Shown here: positions 18,182 to 27,181 of the stretch, piece by piece
Position numbering within the stretch: the stretch's first letter is position 1
How the letters are laid out: each line of letters begins with the position of its first letter
DNA from: CAZGMJ01 sp964526785
GTDB taxonomy: Bacteria; Planctomycetota; Phycisphaerae; Sedimentisphaerales; Anaerobacaceae
Direction: 5' to 3'
Assembly (NCBI GenBank): GCA_964526785.1
Contig: CAZGMJ010000004.1
Coordinates: 62,001 to 126,000 of the forward strand
DNA length: 64,000 nt
Translations under genes and position numbers: made by a program
The notes under the pieces: model-generated
Told to the model about the DNA's origin: nothing
Databases searched by the model: none
Seen by the model: the letters and a program-made list of their open reading frames with translations, nothing else

Positions 18182-18958
18182 ATGCAACTGATTGATACGC
18201 ACTGTCATTTGACGTTTGAGCCACTGGTTGAGGACGTGGCGGGCGTACTGGGACGGAGCAGAGCTGCGGGGGTGAGCGAGTGGATTACGGTCGGGACGGA
18301 GCTTGCCGACAGCCGGAAGGCGGTGGAACTGGCGGGGCAGTTCGACAACGTGTACGCCACGGCGGGCGTTCATCCGCACGACGCGAAGGATGTGACCGAC
18401 GCGGTGATGGCGGAATTGAAGGCGTTGGCGGAGCATCCGAAGGTCGTTGCAATCGGCGAGACGGGGCTGGATTTTCACTACAACTTTTCGAAGCAGACTG
18501 CGCAGCGGGAGGTTTTTTCGGCCCATCTCGATCTGGCGCGAGAAGTCGGCCTGCCCGTTGTGGTGCACAGCCGGAATGCGTTCGACGAGACTATCGCGAT
18601 TCTTGACGAGCATGGAGCGGGGTTGGAGCGGATCGTCTTTCACTGTTTCGGGGGCGATGCGGAGCAGGCGAAGGTGGTCCTCGACCGGGGGTACTACATA
18701 TCCTTCACGGGCGTGGTGACATTCAAGAACGCCGAGACGGCGCGGGAGGCGGCGCGGGCGGTGCCGGTCGAGCGGATGATGGTTGAGACGGATTGTCCTT
18801 TCATGTCGCCCGAGCCGATGCGGAAGCAGAAGGTAAACGAGCCGGCGTTGATGGTTCACACGGCGAGGTTTCTGGCCGAGCTCAAAGGGATGGATGAGGG
18901 GGAATTTGCGGAGGCTGTCAGCGCAACTTCGCGCGGATTCTTCGGGCTGGAGGACTGA
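18182..18958 (+). CDS. tatD: TatD-family metal-dependent hydrolase (DNase-like)
   Basis: A 258-residue TIM-barrel hydrolase. Metal ligands are visible as DTHCHL near the start (His 7 and 9), GETGLDFHY (Glu ~92), VVHSRNAF (His ~128), FHCFGG (His ~153) and ETDCPFMSPEP (Asp ~203). TatD enzymes are 3'-5' exonucleases acting in DNA repair and turnover. It is divergent from the GntR operon and 424 bases upstream of dnaG on the same strand. Confidence 0.93.
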   Translation: MQLIDTHCHLTFEPLVEDVAGVLGRSRAAGVSEWITVGTELADSRKAVELAGQFDNVYATAGVHPHDAKDVTDAVMAELKALAEHPKVVAIGETGLDFHYNFSKQTAQREVFSAHLDLAREVGLPVVVHSRNAFDETIAILDEHGAGLERIVFHCFGGDAEQAKVVLDRGYYISFTGVVTFKNAETAREAARAVPVERMMVETDCPFMSPEPMRKQKVNEPALMVHTARFLAELKGMDEGEFAEAVSATSRGFFGLED

Positions 18959-19382
18959 TTTGCATCGACGAAAGCACGGTATTTTCGTGGCCTCCACAAG
19001 CTGAGATTGTGTTATATACCAAGTGTCCAAGGAGAATCCATACCCCGTTTAATGATACTGAAAACGGGTTTCAGGCGGTCGATTTGACTTTTGACCGATT
19101 CAGCACCATATTATAGGTAGCAGGAGCGCCCAACAGGAAGCCTGTGTATCAAAGCGGCTTTTTGCGCCTGCGGGCGTTATGTAAGTGCGTCCGTCGATGA
19201 CAGCCGAGGCGGGTGGCCGGTGGCTATCCGGGCAGAACGCGCAGGGGCTGTATGCTTTGTGTTGGGGGTTCTGAACAACCGCCGGAGGTTGGGCTGCAAC
19301 CTGAGCATATGTGCCGTGGCCGGGCTATGGCATGGGAAGCGCTTTGTTTTTACTTTGACTAAACGGATTTTTGGTAGGAAGT
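18959..19382 (+). other. Non-coding leader region upstream of dnaG with several hairpins
   Basis: No gene found. Several stable hairpins occur in a row: CCCGTTT/AAACGGG near 19043-19067, CGGTC/GACCG near 19076-19097, a bulged GCAGG..CGC/GCGCCTGC stem enclosing ACAGG-AAG-CCTGT near 19120-19172, and AGGTTG/CAACCT near 19286-19302. They suggest a structured leader or small RNA. I tested by eye for RNase P, tmRNA and SRP RNA core motifs and found none. Confidence 0.35.
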
Positions 19383-21161
19383 ATGCCAGGACTATACGAC
19401 CAGGCCGTCGTGAACCAGGTACAGCAGGCCAATGACATCGTAGACGTTATCGCCGAGCACGTAAGCCTTAAGAAGAAGGGGCGGGAGATGGTTGGGTTGT
19501 GTCCATTCCATCAGGACCACAGGCCGAGCATGAACGTCAGCCCCGTCAAGCAGATCTTCAAGTGTTTTGCGTGCGGTGCGGGCGGTGACGTGTTCAAGTT
19601 CGTGCAGATGCGCGAGAATCTGACTTTTCCCCAGGCGATCGAGCGACTGGCAGAGCGTGCGGGGATTGCGCTGCAGCCGATACGGCGGGCAAGGCCGGCG
19701 CGGACGGAGGACGGAGCGGAGCAGATCGATCCCAATCGACTTGCGAAAGTGAATGCGTGGGCGGCCGAGTACTTCGCGAACAATCTAATCGACGATGCGA
19801 AGGGCAAATCCGCCAGAGAGTATCTGGTCCAACGGGGCATCTCCGAGCAGAGCATCGAGACGTGGCGACTGGGTTTGGCGCTGCCGGGGCCCAACGGTTT
19901 GATGAAAGCGGCGAGGGCGCGGAACGCCCCGCTGGAACCGCTCAAGCAGGCGGGGCTTGTAACGGGGATCAATCAGGACAAGTTCATCAACCGTCTGATG
20001 TTCACGATCACGGACGTGACGGGACGGGTGCTGGGTTTCGGCGGACGAACGCTGGACGATACGGGCGCCAAGTACGTCAATTCTCCGACGACGGTACTGT
20101 TCGACAAGAGCAACTGTCTGTACGGGCTGGAACAGGCGCGTCACAGTATCGTTTCATCGGAGACGGCGGTTGTGGTCGAGGGCTATACGGACGTGATCAT
20201 GGCGCACCAGACGGGCTGTGCGAACGTGGTGGCGACGCTCGGCACGAGCCTGACGAGCGGGCACGGTCGGTTGCTGCGGCGGTATGCGCGGCGGGTGATC
20301 CTGGTGTTCGACAACGATACGGCGGGGATCGAGGCGGCGAATCGTGCACTGGAGGTATGCCTGGCGCAGCGGATTGACATCGGTCTGGCGACGGTGCCCG
20401 AGGGCAAGGACCCGTGCGATTTCCTGCTGGCGAGCGGCAGGGAGGCATTCGAGGAGGTGCTCGAACAGGCCGTGGATGTATTCGAGTTCAAGTGGCGGCG
20501 GTTGCAGCAGGCGTTCGATACGGACAACACGATGGCGGGCAGGAAGGCGGCTATCGATGAGTTTCTGCAGACGGTTGCGACGGGGCTGTGGGCGGGCAAG
20601 CTGACGCCCATTGAGACGGGCCTGATCGTCAACAAGATCGCACGCATTGTCGGACTCGACAGCCGGGAAATCGGGCGGGAACTGACAAAGCGTGCGCAGC
20701 GGGTGCAAAACGCGGCGAAGGCGGAAGAGGGGCAGCACGTGGAGGGCCGAGTCGATCTGGGCAAGGGGCTGTATGCATCGGCCCAGAGGGAGTTGTTGGA
20801 AGTTCTGTTGACCGATTCGGGATCGTATGGGCGGATCCGGGACGCGGTACGGCTCGATGATTTCAGCGTGCCGGCGCTGCGAGAGATCGCTGAGGCGGTA
20901 TATGCAGCGTATGAAGCAGACGGCGAGGCGACGCTGACAACGATACTGGCCAGGATTGAATCCGAGCGGATCAGCAACGTGGCGGTGGCGCTTCAGGGCG
21001 TAGGGGAGAAGAAAGGTAATTTCAGGGCACGGGTAGACGATGCTCTGATGGTGATGGCCCGTTATACGGGGAAGTTCCCGGCGATTCGGATCGGGGACGC
21101 ACCGAATCGCAATAGCGGACAGAACGGCAAGGAGAACCCGCACAGCATAGGAATAGTGTAG
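19383..21161 (+). CDS. dnaG: DNA primase
   Basis: A 592-residue replication primase. The N-terminal zinc ribbon is CPFHQDH...FKCFACGAGG (Cys40, His43, Cys61, Cys64). The catalytic core includes KFINRLMFTITD, GFGGRTLDD and the TOPRIM domain with VVVEGYTDVI and ILVFDNDTAG, whose Glu and Asp residues bind metal. The C-terminal ~180 residues form the helicase-binding region. The start is the ATG after AGGA; another in-frame start lies 4 codons earlier. It precedes rpoD by 137 bases, the classical dnaG-rpoD order, here without rpsU. Confidence 0.97.
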   Translation: MPGLYDQAVVNQVQQANDIVDVIAEHVSLKKKGREMVGLCPFHQDHRPSMNVSPVKQIFKCFACGAGGDVFKFVQMRENLTFPQAIERLAERAGIALQPIRRARPARTEDGAEQIDPNRLAKVNAWAAEYFANNLIDDAKGKSAREYLVQRGISEQSIETWRLGLALPGPNGLMKAARARNAPLEPLKQAGLVTGINQDKFINRLMFTITDVTGRVLGFGGRTLDDTGAKYVNSPTTVLFDKSNCLYGLEQARHSIVSSETAVVVEGYTDVIMAHQTGCANVVATLGTSLTSGHGRLLRRYARRVILVFDNDTAGIEAANRALEVCLAQRIDIGLATVPEGKDPCDFLLASGREAFEEVLEQAVDVFEFKWRRLQQAFDTDNTMAGRKAAIDEFLQTVATGLWAGKLTPIETGLIVNKIARIVGLDSREIGRELTKRAQRVQNAAKAEEGQHVEGRVDLGKGLYASAQRELLEVLLTDSGSYGRIRDAVRLDDFSVPALREIAEAVYAAYEADGEATLTTILARIESERISNVAVALQGVGEKKGNFRARVDDALMVMARYTGKFPAIRIGDAPNRNSGQNGKENPHSIGIV

Positions 21162-21298
21162 CGAACAACCGATAAGAAGTGCCGTAGTTAGCGAAGGTAC
21201 GGAAGCAAGGGGTTTGGGCCTTTTGGCGGGAAAGCGAGCGGTTTTCCTGTGAACGGGCCAGAGGCTCATCTTTTCGACATATAAAGGGAAAGAACATA

Positions 21299-23128
21299 GT
21301 GGCAAAGCGAAAGACAAAAACGAAGAAGGCAGAGGCAACGAAGGTCGAGCAGCAGGAGCAGGCCGAAGCGCAGCAGAAGGAAGAGGCGGTTGAGGCTCAG
21401 GCGAAGGAGGAGCAGACCAAGAAGGCCAAGCCAAAGGACACCGAGGCGCTGATAAAGCGGCTGGTGGATAAGGGGCGGAAGAAGGGTTTCCTCACGTACG
21501 AGGAAATGAACGACGATTTGCCTGAGAATCTGGTGAGTCCAAGCCGACTCGAAGAGTTGCTGGCGACGCTGGACGAGAGCGGCATTACGCTAATCGATGA
21601 GGCGGATGCGGCGGCGTACAGAGCGGAGAAGGAAGACGCGGACGATTTCGATACGGTCGACGAAGATGACGAAGGAGCGGACGAAGACGACAAGGACGAC
21701 GAGGACGATGAGGTTCTCGAGCGGGAACTGGTGGGGGCCGAGACTTCGCGGAGGATTGACGATCCGATTCGAATGTATCTGACGCAGATGGGGCAGATAC
21801 CGCTGCTGAACCGCAAATCGGAGATTGCGCTGGCCCGCAAGATCGAGATCACGCGGATGGGATTTCGGCGCAAGCTTCTGCAATGCGACTACTGTGCGCG
21901 CAGCGCCGAGGACATGCTGCGGCAGGTGCACGAGGGGAGCATGTCTTTCGACAGGACCCTCAAGACGGGCACGGCTGAGAACCTGACCAAGGGCGTTGTG
22001 AAGAAGCGGATACCGGAGAATCTCAAGACGGTTAATACACTGCTTGCGATCAACCGGCAGTTATTCGAGGATCTTCGCGGCGTCAAGAGTGAGGATAACG
22101 CCAAGCAGATTAACAAGCACATGCGGAGGAACCGCTGGAAGGTGGCGACGCTGCTGGAGGAACTGAGTCTGCGGACGAGCAGGATACAGCCTCTGAAGAA
22201 CAAGCTGCGGGGCATCTGCGACAAGATGCATCAGCTCGAGCGGATTATCGCGACCGGACCGACGAACGACATAACGGAGGAGGACATCGAGGCGGTCAAG
22301 CAGGAGTTGTCCGGTCTTCAGGAGCTGGTTCTGGAGACGCCGGAACAACTCGACAGGCGCATGCGAACGATGGAGCGGGTCTTCGGGCAGTATGAGGACG
22401 CCAAGCGAACGCTGTCGAGCGCGAACCTGCGGCTGGTTGTCTCCATTGCGAAGAAGTATCGCAATCGAGGCCTGAGCTTTCTGGATCTGATTCAGGAAGG
22501 CAATACGGGTCTGATGCGGGCTGTGGACAAGTACGAATATCGCCGCGGGTACAAGTTCAGCACGTATGCGACGTGGTGGATTCGGCAGGCGATTACGCGG
22601 GCCATTGCGGACCACGCGAGGACGATTCGTATTCCGGTGCATATGATCGAGACGATGAGCCGGCTGCGAACGGCCAGCAAGGTGCTGCATCAGAAGCTCG
22701 GTCGCGAGCCGACGATCGAGGAGATCGCCAAGGAAGCGGAAATGACGCTCGAAGAGGCGCGGCGGGTGCTGAAGATATCGAAACACCCTATCAGTCTGGA
22801 CCGGCCGATCGGTGAGAGCGAGGACAGCTATTTCGGCGATTTTATCGAGGACAACGAGGTTGACTCACCCGTGGCATCGGCGACGCAGGAGATGTTGCGG
22901 GAGCGGATTGACGGTATTTTGAATACGCTTTCGTATCGCGAGCGCGAGATTATCAAGCTACGTTACGGCATCGGCGACGGGTATACTTATACGCTCGAAG
23001 AGGTCGGTCGGATTTTCAAGGTGACGCGCGAGCGGGTTCGGCAGGTCGAGGCCAAGGCGATTCGCAAGCTGCAGCATCCGGTTCGGGCCAGAAAGCTCGA
23101 AGGGTTTCTCGATCACAAGAGCGCGTAG
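21299..23128 (+). CDS. rpoD: RNA polymerase primary sigma factor
   Basis: A 609-residue sigma-70 starting at GTG behind AAGGGA. A Lys/Glu/Gln-rich N-terminal tail (residues ~1-45) precedes region 1.1 (LVDKGRKKGFLTYEEMND), then a very acidic linker (~110-140). Region 1.2 is RMYLTQMGQIPLL. Regions 2.1-2.4 are NLRLVVSIAKKY, LIQEGNTGLMRAVDKYEY and YATWWIRQAI. Region 3 is IRIPVHMIETM and region 4.2 is YTLEEVGRIFKVTRERVRQ. The region 2.4/4.2 residues suggest standard -10/-35 recognition, matching the TTGACT/TATAAT promoter seen near 9.0 kb. Confidence 0.97.
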   Translation: MAKRKTKTKKAEATKVEQQEQAEAQQKEEAVEAQAKEEQTKKAKPKDTEALIKRLVDKGRKKGFLTYEEMNDDLPENLVSPSRLEELLATLDESGITLIDEADAAAYRAEKEDADDFDTVDEDDEGADEDDKDDEDDEVLERELVGAETSRRIDDPIRMYLTQMGQIPLLNRKSEIALARKIEITRMGFRRKLLQCDYCARSAEDMLRQVHEGSMSFDRTLKTGTAENLTKGVVKKRIPENLKTVNTLLAINRQLFEDLRGVKSEDNAKQINKHMRRNRWKVATLLEELSLRTSRIQPLKNKLRGICDKMHQLERIIATGPTNDITEEDIEAVKQELSGLQELVLETPEQLDRRMRTMERVFGQYEDAKRTLSSANLRLVVSIAKKYRNRGLSFLDLIQEGNTGLMRAVDKYEYRRGYKFSTYATWWIRQAITRAIADHARTIRIPVHMIETMSRLRTASKVLHQKLGREPTIEEIAKEAEMTLEEARRVLKISKHPISLDRPIGESEDSYFGDFIEDNEVDSPVASATQEMLRERIDGILNTLSYREREIIKLRYGIGDGYTYTLEEVGRIFKVTRERVRQVEAKAIRKLQHPVRARKLEGFLDHKSA

Positions 23129-23149
23129 TTGCGAATGATTCAGAAATGC

Positions 23150-23181
23150 AAAGACCCCCGATCCGATCAGGGGGTCTTTTT
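23150..23181. terminator. Strong intrinsic terminator between rpoD and hisF
   Basis: A 9-bp perfect GC-rich stem AAGACCCCC/GGGGGTCTT with a 10-base loop, followed by a run of T on the plus strand and preceded by AAA. It ends rpoD and, being nearly symmetrical, probably also the convergent hisF. Confidence 0.9.
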
Positions 23182-23207
23182 CATTGCGCCGGCAAATCGG
23201 TGAATCG

Positions 23208-23969
23208 TCACGAGACGTTGTAGCCTTCGTTCCTCAGGTATTCTTTGAGTTGGGGAATATCGATCATGTGGAAATGGAAGACGGAGGCGGCGAGGAGAAC
23301 GGTTGCGCCGGCTTCGACGGCTTCGGCGAAGTGTTCGAGCCTGCCGGCACCGCCCGAGGCGACGATTTCGGCCGAGCAGGCGTCGGCCATGGCTTTGATG
23401 ACGGGCAGGTCGTATCCGGTTTGGGCGCCGTCGCCGGCTTTGCTGGTCGGCAGGATGACGGGGACGCCGAAGCCATCGACTTTCTTCGCCCATTCGATGG
23501 CGTCGGCACCGGTGGCGGTACGGCCGCCGTCGATATACACTTCGTAGCCGGAGGGAAGCGCGTCGTTGACGTCGACGTCGATGGCGACGGTGACTTTATC
23601 GGCGCCGAGTTCCTTTACCATTTCGGGCACGACGTCGGGATTGCGGAAGGCGGCGCTGCTAACGGAGACCTTGTCGGCGCCGGCGGCGATGACCTCCGAG
23701 GCCGAGGCGACGTCACGGATGCCTCCCCCGACGGTGAACGGAATGGTTGTAACCTTCGAGACGTTCTGCACAACCTGCAGCATCGTCGGGCGGTTTTCGA
23801 CGGTTGCGGTGATGTCGAGCAGGGCCAGTTCGTCGGCCCCGGCTTTGCAGTAGGCCTCGGCACACTGGACCGGGTCTCCGGCATCGCGAATATCGACGAA
23901 ATGCACGCCTTTTACGACGCGTCCGTTCTGCATATCGAGGCAGGGCATGATTTTGACGGGCTTTTCCAC
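23208..23969 (-). CDS. hisF: Imidazole glycerol phosphate synthase subunit HisF
   Basis: A 253-residue cyclase subunit that makes imidazole glycerol phosphate and AICAR from PRFAR with ammonia supplied by HisH. The start is GTG, 9 bases after AGGAG, giving VEKPVKIMPCLDMQNGRVVKG. Barrel motifs are DELALLDI, PFTVGGGIRD, GADKVSVSSAA, VTVAIDVD and IVASGGAGRLEHF, with the two catalytic Asp positions (CLDMQ, AIDVD) kept. The loop PTSKAGDGAQTGYDL differs from the common LTSMDRDGTK form. No other his genes are nearby. Confidence 0.93.
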   Translation of the reverse strand: MEKPVKIMPCLDMQNGRVVKGVHFVDIRDAGDPVQCAEAYCKAGADELALLDITATVENRPTMLQVVQNVSKVTTIPFTVGGGIRDVASASEVIAAGADKVSVSSAAFRNPDVVPEMVKELGADKVTVAIDVDVNDALPSGYEVYIDGGRTATGADAIEWAKKVDGFGVPVILPTSKAGDGAQTGYDLPVIKAMADACSAEIVASGGAGRLEHFAEAVEAGATVLLAASVFHFHMIDIPQLKEYLRNEGYNVS

Positions 23970-24269
23970 TTTCGATTTCTCCTGTGTGTTTTCATTCGGC
24001 TGGTTCGCGGAAACAGCACGTGACGGCTGTTTCCAACAGGCGCGGTCCGGCCGAAACGGCTGAGGGGACCGGGCATTGCGCAGCGGTAGGTTAGCCGATA
24101 GGCGGAGTTTTTGCAATGGCATGCGGACGAGTTTGCAGAAAGAAGGCTGAACACGGGGGATGCCCGGCGGGTACGCAATAGAGAGCATAAAGGCTTTGAG
24201 TTTTGAGGCCGAATCGGGCATTATTGAGCAATCAGTTAATCGGTTTTTGACGTTCAACGGAGATCGCAG
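23970..24269. other. Divergent intergenic region, hisF to aldo/keto reductase
   Basis: Holds the start regions of both divergent genes. I see no repeat, RNA or convincing promoter motif. Confidence 0.3.
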
Positions 24270-25184
24270 ATGGATGGACAACAATTCAGCAGACGGCAGT
24301 TTTTCCGGGGCACGGCGGCGCTGGCGGGAGCGATTGCTTTTTCGCCCGTGTTGGCCCGGGCGGCGGAGGGCGGCGTTAAGATGACGGCAGCGGATCAGGT
24401 AACGCTGGGTAAGACGGGGTTGAAGCTCAGCCGGCTGGGCATCGGAGCGGGGAGCCACAGCGGCAGCGTGCAGCGGAATCTGGGGCACGACGGGTTCAAC
24501 GATCTGTTTCGCTACGCATACGACCAGGGAATTACGTATATCGATACGGCAGACGGGTACAAGACTCACACGTGGGTACGGGAGGCAATGAAGGGGATAC
24601 CGCGGGAGAAGCTGTTTATTCAGTCGAAGATGCCCGGAAGGCCGAAGAAGCCGCTGGAGGTACTCGACCGCTATCGCAAAGAGCTCGGGACGGACTATAT
24701 TGACAGCCTGCTGATTCACTGCAAGGTGACAGCGGACTGGAACGAGGACCACAAGCGCTTGATGGACGCGTTCGAAGAGGCCAAGGATAAGGGGATCATC
24801 CGGTCGCACGGCGTGTCATGTCACAGTCTGCCTGCGTTGAAGCTTGCGGCGGAACTGGACTGGGTGGACGTGAATCTCGTGCGGCTTAATCCGCAAGGCG
24901 CCTGGGTGGACACACCGGCGGAGACGTGGAATGCAAAGAGCAACGCTTCGCACGTACTGCCCGTGCTCAAGCAGATCGAAATGATGCGGAGGAACGGCCA
25001 CGGCGTGATCGGGATGAAGCTGATCGGTAACGGTGACTTCACGAATCCGCGAGATCGGGAGACATCGATACGATTTGCGATGCAGTGCGGTCTGCTGGAC
25101 GCGGCGGTGATCGGGTTCAAGAGCCGTGCGGAAGTGGACGAGGCGATCGAGCGGATGAATCGAGCGCTGGCGGAGATATCGTAA
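24270..25184 (+). CDS. Tat-exported aldo/keto reductase
   Basis: A 304-residue protein. The start lies after GGAG and gives a twin-arginine signal (SRRQFFRG, then an Ala-rich core). The AKR barrel follows: TLGKTGLKLSRLGIGAG, TYIDTADGY (Asp/Tyr of the tetrad), FIQSKMPG (Lys) and DSLLIHC (His). Exported, Tat-folded AKRs of this type are abundant in planctomycetes; a cofactor bound before export is expected. The substrate is unknown, though neighbours suggest sugars. Confidence 0.9.
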   Translation: MDGQQFSRRQFFRGTAALAGAIAFSPVLARAAEGGVKMTAADQVTLGKTGLKLSRLGIGAGSHSGSVQRNLGHDGFNDLFRYAYDQGITYIDTADGYKTHTWVREAMKGIPREKLFIQSKMPGRPKKPLEVLDRYRKELGTDYIDSLLIHCKVTADWNEDHKRLMDAFEEAKDKGIIRSHGVSCHSLPALKLAAELDWVDVNLVRLNPQGAWVDTPAETWNAKSNASHVLPVLKQIEMMRRNGHGVIGMKLIGNGDFTNPRDRETSIRFAMQCGLLDAAVIGFKSRAEVDEAIERMNRALAEIS

Positions 25185-25698
25185 GCAAAAACCGTTGCCC
25201 CAGATTGCCTATTGGGCCCCCGGACGCAACCGCAGGCTTTTCTTCTTTCCCGCAGCATTATCTGTGGAGGCGATGTGGGGGGGGGGATGTGAGCCATGGG
25301 GGAATGCGTCTTGCGGCTGTTCTGTCTTCGGCAGGACGGGCACGCTGAGAGGATGTGCAAGGGCCGGGGCATGTACGGCGATTTTTCAGCGCAGAAAAAA
25401 AGGAGACACAGGCGTTTTAACGTTGTCTTTTCGTCACCCTTGTCTCCTGAGGTGTTGCGTGATGCTCTTCACATGCACTTCCCGGGATCGTGCCATTGAC
25501 GATATGCCGCCTAACATGCACCCACAACGATGTAAATATTAACAAATGCCCGGCCGTAAGTCAAGAACGAATGTCGAGTTAATAAGGCAAAAATCGCTCG
25601 CCCCGGCATGCCAGGCGGATAAAGTCAGTGTTCGCAGGACCTTACATTTATGAAAGACGTTTCGTGATAACCGGCAAAAGCTGTGGAGACGGCGGCAT
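25185..25698. other. Convergent intergenic region
   Basis: Apart from the minus-strand terminator, the region shows a G10 run near 25276 and AT-rich sequence near 25540, and no recognisable gene. Confidence 0.35.
25392..25448 (-). terminator. Candidate intrinsic terminator of the sulfatase transcript
   Basis: AGGAGACA and TGTCTCCT form a perfect 8-bp stem around a 32-base loop. On the minus strand the stem is followed directly by T7. It is about 250 bases past the sulfatase stop, and the loop is longer than usual. Confidence 0.5.
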
Positions 25699-27132
25699 CT
25701 ATATGTTCGGCGTGGGCATCCGGGCGCCGACGGCGGCTCGCCAGGCGTGGAGCTTATTGCGGAGTTCGTCTGTTCTGGCGGGCAGTGCTGCAGCGAGATC
25801 GGTGTTTTCACCAAGGTCGGCGGCGAGATCGTACAGTTCGACGTCCATGTTTTCGTAGAACTCGATGAGTTTCCAGCGGCCTGCGCGGACGGCGCCGAAG
25901 GGGCCGTGCGAGTTTGCGGTATGGTAGTGGGGATAGTGCCAGTAGATCGCATCGCGGTCCAGCGAACCACGTTGTCTGAGCAGCGGGACGAGGCTGCGGC
26001 CGTCGAGGTGCTGGGCGGGACGCGGCGGCAGGCCGGCCATATCGAGAATGGTCGGATAGAAATCCATACTGATGACCGGCTCGGAGCACGAACTGCCCGG
26101 TTCGATGACGCCCGGCCATTTGACGATCATCGGTTCGCGGATGCCGCCTTCGTAGGCCTGTCCTTTTCCACCACGGAGGGGTCTATTGTTCGTCGGTCCG
26201 AGCAGGCCGCCGTTGTCCGACATGAAGCAGACGATGGTATCTCTTTCGATGCCGAGCGTGCGGACGGTATCCAGGACGCGGCCGACAGCCTGGTCCATGC
26301 TGTGGATCATTGCGGCGTAGGTGATGTTGCTGTGACCGGTTGCGGGGGGCCTGGCGGCGTATTTGTCTTTGATGTCCTGTTTTGCCATCAGGGGCGTGTG
26401 GACGGCGTAGTGGGCCATGTACAAGAAGAATGGACGATCGGCATTCTGCTCGACGAAAGCGGCGGCTTCAGCGCCTTCGCGGTCGGTGAGGTATTCGCCG
26501 GGCGGGCCATCGGGGAGTCTGGGATTGCCGTACGGGACGAAGTAGCGGCCCGAACCACGGGGCGCGCCGGCGCTGTGGCCGCCTTTGTTGATGTCGAAGC
26601 CCTGGTGTTCGGGCCAGTATTTCGGATCGTCGCCGAGGTGCCATTTTCCGACGTGACAGGTCGCATAGCCCGCCTGGCGGAGAGCCTCGGCGATCGTCGT
26701 CTCCTCGAGTTTCATGTAGTGGGTCCAGTCGGGGATTTTGAGAGGGGCGTTGGGACGGTTATGTCCGTTGATCCAGTCGGTCAGGTGGATGCGGGCGGGA
26801 TATTTGCCCGTCATGATACTGGCGCGGGTGGGCGAGCAGACGGGACAGGCGGCGTATGCGTCGGTGAATCGCATGCCTTCGGCGGCGAGGCGGTCGAGGT
26901 TGGGGGTTTGGTAGAAGCGGGAGCCGGTGTAGCCATAGCCAACGTCGTAGCTGACGTCGCGCCAGCCGAGATCATCTGCAAGGATGAAGATGACGTTGGG
27001 ACGGGCACGGCGTCCGATTCGGGCTTCGAGTATGCTATTGGAGAAGATCGTACCGCCGGCGGCGAGGCTGCGGCGACAGAGAGCGGCGGTGCCGGCAAGA
27101 GCTACTGTCTTGAAGAACTGACGGCGATTCAT
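25699..27132 (-). CDS. Exported sulfatase (arylsulfatase family S1)
   Basis: A 477-residue exported sulfatase with an N-terminal NRRQFFK Tat-type signal. The formylglycine site is C-S-P-T-R (Cys 99), the standard Cys-type motif needing an activating enzyme. Other landmarks are VIFILADDLGW (metal Asp pair), HVGKWHLG, HYAVHTPL, SDNGG and GGKGQAYEGGIREP. It removes sulfate esters from sugars or aryl groups. A ribosome site AAAGGAAA precedes the ATG at a longer spacing. It follows the LamG gene by 49 bases and is likely cotranscribed with it. Confidence 0.95.
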   Translation of the reverse strand: MNRRQFFKTVALAGTAALCRRSLAAGGTIFSNSILEARIGRRARPNVIFILADDLGWRDVSYDVGYGYTGSRFYQTPNLDRLAAEGMRFTDAYAACPVCSPTRASIMTGKYPARIHLTDWINGHNRPNAPLKIPDWTHYMKLEETTIAEALRQAGYATCHVGKWHLGDDPKYWPEHQGFDINKGGHSAGAPRGSGRYFVPYGNPRLPDGPPGEYLTDREGAEAAAFVEQNADRPFFLYMAHYAVHTPLMAKQDIKDKYAARPPATGHSNITYAAMIHSMDQAVGRVLDTVRTLGIERDTIVCFMSDNGGLLGPTNNRPLRGGKGQAYEGGIREPMIVKWPGVIEPGSSCSEPVISMDFYPTILDMAGLPPRPAQHLDGRSLVPLLRQRGSLDRDAIYWHYPHYHTANSHGPFGAVRAGRWKLIEFYENMDVELYDLAADLGENTDLAAALPARTDELRNKLHAWRAAVGARMPTPNI

Positions 27133-27181
27133 AGAGCTTATCGTTTCCTTTCCCGGCGATTTGTCCGCCGTTATCGTCGGA

